In this document: one piece after another, positions 59,145 through 64,000 of the stretch
How positions within the stretch are numbered: position 1 is the stretch's first letter
Layout: every line of letters begins with the position of its first letter
Assembly (NCBI GenBank): GCA_029945445.1
Contig: JAQSCO010000005.1
Location: forward strand, 1 to 64,000
Source: Lacunisphaera sp.
Lineage (GTDB): Bacteria > Verrucomicrobiota > Verrucomicrobiia > Opitutales > Opitutaceae
Length of the DNA stretch: 64,000 nucleotides
Direction: 5' to 3'
Translations under genes and position numbers: made by a program
Notes under the pieces: generated by a model
Database searches by the model: none
Seen by the model: only the letters and a program-made list of their open reading frames with translations
Told to the model about the DNA's origin: nothing

Positions 59145-59846
59145 TTAATGGAACGGCGCCCGGGAGCCGCTCGGTGACTGCGTCAGCAGGAACTCCAAGT
59201 AGGGCAGGTCGGCCGGCGTCGTGAGCTTCGGGTTCGGGTGCGGGTTCTCGAGCAGCGCGATGGGGTGCTTGAGCAGCTCGACCGCCGCGGCGTCGTCGGT
59301 GATGGCGAGCTGGCGCTCGGCGACGCGGGCGTAGGCCCGGCAGATCAGTTTGCGGGAAAAGACCTGCGGCGTCTCCATCGCCCAGAGGTGCTGGCGGTCG
59401 AGCGTGCGCAGGCGGCCTTCGCCGCGATGATCCTTGATGGTGTCGGTCACGCGGTGCGCGAGCACAACGGCGTCTTCGCGGCGCACGATCTTATGCAGCG
59501 CGACGAGCTGCTCGACGCGCACGAGCGGCCGGGCGCAGTCGTGGATGAAGACGTAGCCGACGTCGTCGGGCAGCTCGGCAAGCGCGGCCGTGACGGAATC
59601 CTGCCGCTCGCTGCCGCCGGGGACAAAAAGGGTGGGCGTCGGCGCGTAGCTGGAGAGTTCGATCATCTGCGCCTGGTCGCGGTAGGTGACAATAAAGGTG
59701 TCGATGACGCCGCTGCGGTAGAAGGTGGCGGCGGAGTGGGCGAAGACGGGCTTGCCGGCAAGCGGGGCGAGGACCTTGTCGACGACGGTCCCGTCCATGC
59801 GGCGGCTGCTGCCGGCGGCGAGAAGGATGGCGGCGGTGCGGCTCAT
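59145..59846 (-). CDS. ispD: 2-C-methyl-D-erythritol 4-phosphate cytidylyltransferase
   Basis: A 233-residue nucleotidyltransferase. The CTP-binding loop LLAAGSSRRMDG (N-terminus), HDCARPLV and the downstream QTPQVF-like ETPQVF phrase are visible. IspD adds CMP to MEP, the third step of the MEP pathway. ispD and ispF form a short operon with the first OppA gene behind them. Confidence 0.93.
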   Translation of the reverse strand: MSRTAAILLAAGSSRRMDGTVVDKVLAPLAGKPVFAHSAATFYRSGVIDTFIVTYRDQAQMIELSSYAPTPTLFVPGGSERQDSVTAALAELPDDVGYVFIHDCARPLVRVEQLVALHKIVRREDAVVLAHRVTDTIKDHRGEGRLRTLDRQHLWAMETPQVFSRKLICRAYARVAERQLAITDDAAAVELLKHPIALLENPHPNPKLTTPADLPYLEFLLTQSPSGSRAPFH

Positions 59847-59885
59847 GATGGCAGGTGGAGAGTTGAGAGCTGAGAGCCAGAAGGA

Positions 59886-60584
59886 TCACGAACCGGAAAG
59901 CTCGGCGAGGATCGCGCGGGCGGCGGCGGCGGGGTCGGCAGCCTTCAGGATGGGACGACCGACGACGATGTAAGTCGAGCCTGCGCTCGCGGCCTCGGCG
60001 GGGGTCAGGACGCGCTTCTGGTCGTCGCCGCCGGCCTCGCCCGCGGGGCGGATGCCGGGCGTGACGAGTTGCATGGCGGCGGGCAAAGTGCGGCGCAGCA
60101 GCGCGACCTCGAGCGGCGAGCAGACCAGGCCGCGCAGGCCGGAGTCGGCGGCGAGTTGGCCGAGGCGGGCCACCTGTTCGGCGGCAGGGGAGCCGACACC
60201 AATCTCGGCCAGCCCGGCGGAGTCCATCGAGGTCAGCACGGTGACGCCGAGGAGGAGCAGCTTGGGGTTGTGCTTCTCCTGGGCGGCGCGCGCGGCGCGC
60301 ATCATCTCGCCGCCGCCGGCGGTATGCAGCGTGAGCATCGCGATCGGGAGCGGGGCGAGGGACTCGACGGCCTTGGCGACGGTGTTGGGGATGTCGTGCA
60401 GTTTCAGGTCGAGGAAGACGTTGAAGCCCATGCCGGCGATCTCGCGCACGTAGTTTGGCCCATAGGCGGTGAACAGCTGCAGGCCGATCTTCACCCAGCG
60501 CAGCTGGCCGCGCAACTGGCGGAGAATGGGCGCGGCTTCTTCGCGCGTGGGGACATCGAGGGCCAGAATTAAGTCGCAAGCCAT
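59886..60584 (-). CDS. pyrF: Orotidine 5'-phosphate decarboxylase
   Basis: A 232-residue TIM-barrel enzyme with DLILALDVP at the N-terminus, the catalytic DLKLHDIPNTV, the loop LVTPGIRP and the phosphate site STYIVVGRPI. It makes UMP from OMP. The ATG at 60584 is clear. It lies upstream of ispD on the same strand, 39 bases apart, with a short A/G-rich repeat in the gap. Confidence 0.95.
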   Translation of the reverse strand: MACDLILALDVPTREEAAPILRQLRGQLRWVKIGLQLFTAYGPNYVREIAGMGFNVFLDLKLHDIPNTVAKAVESLAPLPIAMLTLHTAGGGEMMRAARAAQEKHNPKLLLLGVTVLTSMDSAGLAEIGVGSPAAEQVARLGQLAADSGLRGLVCSPLEVALLRRTLPAAMQLVTPGIRPAGEAGGDDQKRVLTPAEAASAGSTYIVVGRPILKAADPAAAARAILAELSGS

Positions 60585-60643
60585 GTGACGGGACGAATAA
60601 CGTGGGGGGAAACCGTGACCTCCGCCATGCTTTTTTGCGCGCC

Positions 60644-61525
60644 GTGAATCCCGTCACTGAGTTTTCACCCGCGAAGATCAACCTTTTCCTCGCTGTGACC
60701 GGGCGGCGGGCCGACGGCTACCATGATCTGGTCTCGGTGGCCGCGCCGCTGGATTTCGGGGACCAGCTCGCGGCGGAAGCGAATAGCGCGGGATTCACGC
60801 TAACCTGCGATGATCCCGCGATCCCGTTCGATGGCTCAAACCTGGTCCTGAAGGCTGCGGCGGCCTTCGCGGCCGCGACCGGCTGGCCCGGCGGCGCGCA
60901 CTTCCGGCTCGCCAAGCGCATCCCGCCCGGCGCCGGACTCGGGGGCGGCAGCAGCAATGCCGTCGCGGCGCTGCGGGCGCTGAACCAATTGTCCGGCGGG
61001 TTGCTGCCCGCGCCGAAACTGGCCGAACTGGCCGCGGCGCTCGGCTCGGACTGCGCGCTCTTCCTGCAGAACGCGCCGGTCGTCATGCGCGGGCGCGGTG
61101 AGCGCATCGCGACGCTGCCGGCCGCGGCGGCGGCGCGGTTGCGCGGCCGGCGGGTGCTGCTGTTCAAGCCGAGCTTCGCCATCGGCACGCTGTGGGCCTA
61201 CGACCGCATGGCGCGCGCGGCGTTCCCGCCCTACCTGCCGGCGGCCGAGGCCGAGGCGCGGCTCGCCGGGTGGCTGCGCGGCAACGCGCCCGCGGAGGAA
61301 CTTTTGTTCAACAACATGGAGGGCGTCGCGTTCGACAAGTTCATCGCGTTGCCGGTCCTGCTGGCGAAGCTGCGGGGCGAGTTCGGCCTGGCCGCGCGGA
61401 TGAGCGGCAGCGGCAGCGCGTGCTTCGCGCTGCTGCGTGACGATTTTGTCACGGCGCCGGTGGTGGCGCGGCTTCGCGAGTGCTGGGGGCCGGCGGCCTT
61501 CGTGCAGGAAGCGCGGTTCGCCTAG
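60644..61525 (+). CDS. ispE: 4-diphosphocytidyl-2-C-methyl-D-erythritol kinase
   Basis: A 293-residue GHMP kinase with SPAKINLFLAV at the N-terminus, the ATP loop PPGAGLGGGSSNAVAAL and the C-terminal MSGSGSACFALL. IspE phosphorylates CDP-ME, the step between IspD and IspF. The GTG at 60644 gives the usual distance of a few residues to the PAKINLF motif; a GTG at 60602 is a longer alternative. It is divergent from pyrF with a 59-base gap. Confidence 0.92.
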   Translation: MNPVTEFSPAKINLFLAVTGRRADGYHDLVSVAAPLDFGDQLAAEANSAGFTLTCDDPAIPFDGSNLVLKAAAAFAAATGWPGGAHFRLAKRIPPGAGLGGGSSNAVAALRALNQLSGGLLPAPKLAELAAALGSDCALFLQNAPVVMRGRGERIATLPAAAAARLRGRRVLLFKPSFAIGTLWAYDRMARAAFPPYLPAAEAEARLAGWLRGNAPAEELLFNNMEGVAFDKFIALPVLLAKLRGEFGLAARMSGSGSACFALLRDDFVTAPVVARLRECWGPAAFVQEARFA

Positions 61526-61577
61526 TTCCGCATTGACCGCATCGCGCGGTGGTTCGTTAATCGCGGGGCCCTCGCCC

Positions 61578-63341
61578 ATGGAACCCAGCCCCAAAAGCGA
61601 ACTCGTCATCCAGGGCATTGCCGCCTCCAAGGGCATTGCCTACGGGCAGGTGTTTCTCTACCTCCAGAGCGAGCTGGAGATCCCGCGTTATACGGTCGAT
61701 CCCGACAAGCGCGCGGCCGAGATCGCGCGCTTCGAGCAGGCGCTCGTGGTCACGCGGCAGCAGATTTCCCAGATCCAGGCGCAGGTCAGCAAGAACCTGA
61801 GCGAGGAGGAGGCGCTGATCTTCGATGCGCACCAGATGGTCCTCGAGGACCAGGCGCTCATCGGCGAGACCATCCGCGACTTTGAGAAGTCCGGGCTGAA
61901 CATCGAGACCTGCTTCAACGCCGTCGCCGAGCGCTACATCCAGGCGTTCTCCGAGATCGACGACGAATACCTGCGCGAGCGCGCCGCCGACATCAAGGAC
62001 GTGGCCAAGCGCGTGCTGCACGTCCTGCTCGGCCAGACCGCCGGCAGCCTCACCCAGCTGGTGGACAAGCGCATCATCGTCGCGCAAGACATCTCGCCCT
62101 CGGAGGCGGCCGGGATCGACCGCAGCGCCGCCCTCGGCCTCGTGACCGATGGGGGCAGCCGCACCAGCCACGCCGTCATCGTCGCGCGCTCGATGAAGAT
62201 CCCGGCGGTCGTCGGCACCAACGATCTCACGACCAAGCTCCAGAACGGCGACTGGATCATGGTCGATGGCTACGACGGCATCGTCATCGTCAACCCGACC
62301 GAGCAGACCCTGTTCCGCTACGGCAAGATCGAGAAGGCGAAGAAATCCTTCGAGTCGCGGCTGATGGCGGTCAACGAGTTGCCGGCCGTGACGCTGGACG
62401 GTGTGGCGGTGACGCTGCGCGCCAACATTGAGAAGCCCGACGAAGTCGCCTTGGTGAAGCAATACCGCGCCGAGGGCGTCGGTCTCTACCGCACGGAGTT
62501 CCTTTTTCTCAGCGCCGAGAGAATCCCGACCGAGGAGCAGCAGTATGCCGCCTACAAGGAGATCGTGAGTGGCCTCACGCCCGCGCCGGTCACGATCCGC
62601 ACGCTCGACGTCGGCGGCGACAAGCCGCTGCCGGGTGCCCCGGGGCTCATCGGCCCGGAGGCGAACCCGTTTCTCGGTTTCCGCGCCATCCGGATGTGCC
62701 TGCAGAACCCGGCCATGTTCAAGAACCAGCTCCGCGCCATCCTCCGGGCGAGCGCGCACGGCAAGGTGGAGCTGATGTATCCGATGATCAGCGGCGCCGA
62801 GGAACTCGACCAGGCCAACGCCCTGCTGGACGAGTGCCGCGCCGAGTTGCGGGAGCGCGGACAGGCCTTTGATGAGAAGCTCCGCGCCGGCACCATGATC
62901 GAGATCCCGAGCGCCGCGCTCGCCGGCGACGTGCTGGCCGAGAAATGCGACTTCTTCAGCATCGGTACCAACGACCTCATCCAATACCTCCTCGCGATCG
63001 ACCGTGGCAACAACCGCATCGCGCATCTCTACGACCCGGCGCATCCCGCGGTCATCCGCGTGCTCAAGCAGATCGTCGACACCGGCCACGCCAAGAAGAT
63101 CAAGGTCTGCGTGTGCGGCGAGATGGCGGGCGACCCGCTCTTCACACCGCTGCTGCTCGGCCTCGGCGTCGACGAGCTGAGCATGACGCCCACGCTGCTG
63201 CCGGCGGTAAAATTCCTGATCCGCGCCATGAAGCTGAGCGACGCCCGGCAGCTCGCCGCCGCCGCCTTCGCGCAGACCGACGCGAAGAAAACCTACGCGC
63301 TGATCGAGGCCTTCTACAACTCGCGGATGAAGGTGGAGTGA
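61578..63341 (+). CDS. ptsI: Phosphoenolpyruvate-protein phosphotransferase (PTS enzyme I)
   Basis: A 587-residue protein with the swivelling His domain (active His in GGSRTSHAVIVA) and a C-terminal PEP-binding barrel (LYRTEFLFL, TIRTLDVGGDKPLP, catalytic Cys in CVCGEMAGDP). Enzyme I moves phosphate from PEP to HPr. HPr and sugar EII genes are not in the window, so this may serve a sugar PTS or a regulatory PTS. The ATG at 61578 is the family-typical start; an upstream in-frame extension is not coding-like. Confidence 0.95.
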   Translation: MEPSPKSELVIQGIAASKGIAYGQVFLYLQSELEIPRYTVDPDKRAAEIARFEQALVVTRQQISQIQAQVSKNLSEEEALIFDAHQMVLEDQALIGETIRDFEKSGLNIETCFNAVAERYIQAFSEIDDEYLRERAADIKDVAKRVLHVLLGQTAGSLTQLVDKRIIVAQDISPSEAAGIDRSAALGLVTDGGSRTSHAVIVARSMKIPAVVGTNDLTTKLQNGDWIMVDGYDGIVIVNPTEQTLFRYGKIEKAKKSFESRLMAVNELPAVTLDGVAVTLRANIEKPDEVALVKQYRAEGVGLYRTEFLFLSAERIPTEEQQYAAYKEIVSGLTPAPVTIRTLDVGGDKPLPGAPGLIGPEANPFLGFRAIRMCLQNPAMFKNQLRAILRASAHGKVELMYPMISGAEELDQANALLDECRAELRERGQAFDEKLRAGTMIEIPSAALAGDVLAEKCDFFSIGTNDLIQYLLAIDRGNNRIAHLYDPAHPAVIRVLKQIVDTGHAKKIKVCVCGEMAGDPLFTPLLLGLGVDELSMTPTLLPAVKFLIRAMKLSDARQLAAAAFAQTDAKKTYALIEAFYNSRMKVE

Positions 63342-63400
63342 GCCGCGGCGTGCTCGCGTCGTCGTCGGGCAGTCAGCATCGGTTTGAAGCCGGTCCATTG

Positions 63401-63445
63401 AGCTAGGGCCGAACGGCGCTAGTGCGTTTTGATAACACCCTAGCT
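63401..63445. repeat. Short inverted repeat after ptsI
   Basis: AGCTAGGG (63401-63408) and CCCTAGCT (63438-63445) form a perfect eight-base stem around a 29-base loop. It may be part of a terminator, but no T-run follows. The 170-base gap after ptsI holds no gene. Confidence 0.45.
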
Positions 63446-63511
63446 GAATGATTTCCGTTGGCGTAAAATCACCCAGCATTTTTCCCCAGAGGTAGTTACG
63501 GGTGTGAACGG

Positions 63512-64000
63512 ATGATGAAAAGCCCGCCTGAGACCATTGTAGCATTGGGAAAATCCACGCTGCCCAGCATGACTTTGGTCCGCGAACACATGCCAGCCAC
63601 GATCAACTATTCCACCCTCCAGCCCGCCAAGCCCCACCCGAAGCCCATCCGGGTGCGTTACAAGCGGTCGTTGGAAGACGTATGGAAACAGGCAGCCGCG
63701 AGCGTCGACCGGAAAGGAAGGATCCTCGACCTCGGCCGGTTCAATCCGCTGCCGAAGGGCCGGCAGCTCACGAGGGTTGAAAAAATATTCGGACTGTTTT
63801 TGGCCACGACCTTCGGCCTGGCCATCTGGATCCACGCGCGACCGGAACCCGTCAATGCCCACGCGGGTTATTTCCAGTCGCTCGCGCTCACGACCGGCGG
63901 TGAGGCTTCGTCAGTGCAGGCCTTCACCGAGGCCGCGGTGCTGGCCATCGGGAAGGAGTGGAAGGCTCCCGTGCTGTTTGCCCGCATGCATCCGCTTTTC
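63512..64000 (+). CDS. Unfinished ORF, hypothetical protein (3' truncated)
   Basis: An open frame from the double ATG at 63512/63515 continues without a stop to the right edge (about 163 residues). A later ATG at 63569 is also possible. The protein begins with a Pro/Lys-rich, basic part (PAKPHPKPIRVRYKRS) and has a likely membrane segment (FGLFLATTFGLAIWI, about residues 96-110). No family recognised. The rest of the gene lies outside the window. Confidence 0.6.
   Translation, partial: MMKSPPETIVALGKSTLPSMTLVREHMPATINYSTLQPAKPHPKPIRVRYKRSLEDVWKQAAASVDRKGRILDLGRFNPLPKGRQLTRVEKIFGLFLATTFGLAIWIHARPEPVNAHAGYFQSLALTTGGEASSVQAFTEAAVLAIGKEWKAPVLFARMHPLF

Noticed and set aside
63440..63862. Minus-strand ORFs near the right edge, including a possible transposase remnant
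   Set aside because: They lie opposite the open frame that runs off the window, and I recognise no transposase motif in them.

Overview
This 64 kb window is GC-rich, gene-dense chromosomal DNA from a Gram-negative bacterium. The gene content (MoxR/Bat operon, MEP isoprenoid genes, rpsO-pnp, DUF5069, an FmdB-like zinc ribbon, a TIGR03067 protein) and many short inverted repeats built on phrases such as CGCGAAT or ACACGAAT suggest the phylum Verrucomicrobiota, probably an Opitutaceae-type organism. That placement is an inference from protein flavour and repeats; no rRNA gene is present to settle it. I see no phage, transposase, CRISPR array or tRNA gene, so this is core chromosome with a heavy load of small palindromic repeats.

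Layout. 1-7.2 kb: the 3' part of a hybrid histidine kinase, a PLP dehydratase, a glyoxalase, an 8-oxoguanine glycosylase pair and a peptide-binding lipoprotein. 7.3-13 kb: an ECF sigma factor with a co-transcribed anti-sigma-like/von Willebrand A protein, convergent with the most unusual gene of the window, an exported membrane protein with three tandem Hint (intein/hedgehog-type) domains joined to two Tim44-like domains, preceded by a DUF350 membrane gene. 13-18.9 kb: small housekeeping genes (YhcH, RlmJ, Hsp20, MazG-like, DUF5069, GluQ, LOG). 18.9-26.2 kb: a five-gene moxR-DUF58-batA-batB/C-batD/E operon in which BatB-BatC and BatD-BatE appear to be fused. 26.4-29.8 kb: a release-factor-like protein, a MOSC protein, a TIGR03067 protein and RmuC. 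29.9-38.3 kb: signalling genes, including an overlapping cluster of an atypical ketosynthase, a canonical membrane kinase and a degenerate kinase, then a nucleotidyltransferase, a receiver-kinase and an orphan ABC ATPase. 38.3-44 kb: a spermidine-synthase-like membrane protein, a HAD hydrolase, an aldo/keto reductase, a lipoprotein, SurE and a DUF2127 protein. 44.1-46.9 kb: rpsO-pnp with terminators and a structured candidate rpsO leader. 47-58.6 kb: an MsbA-like exporter and a peptide-uptake cluster (OppB, OppC, three OppA-type lipoproteins and an M28 peptidase, without OppD/OppF). 58.7-64 kb: ispF-ispD, pyrF, divergent ispE, ptsI and an unfinished ORF running off the right edge.

How the parts fit. 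The Opp permeases, several binding proteins and a secreted aminopeptidase form a peptide scavenging module. IspD, IspF and IspE supply three steps of the MEP pathway. The Bat operon and the sigma/vWA pair are envelope-associated systems. The repeats have shaped genes: one family encodes the hydrophobic core of two lipoprotein signal peptides, others supply start or stop codons, and the BatB/C junction lies in repeat-like DNA.
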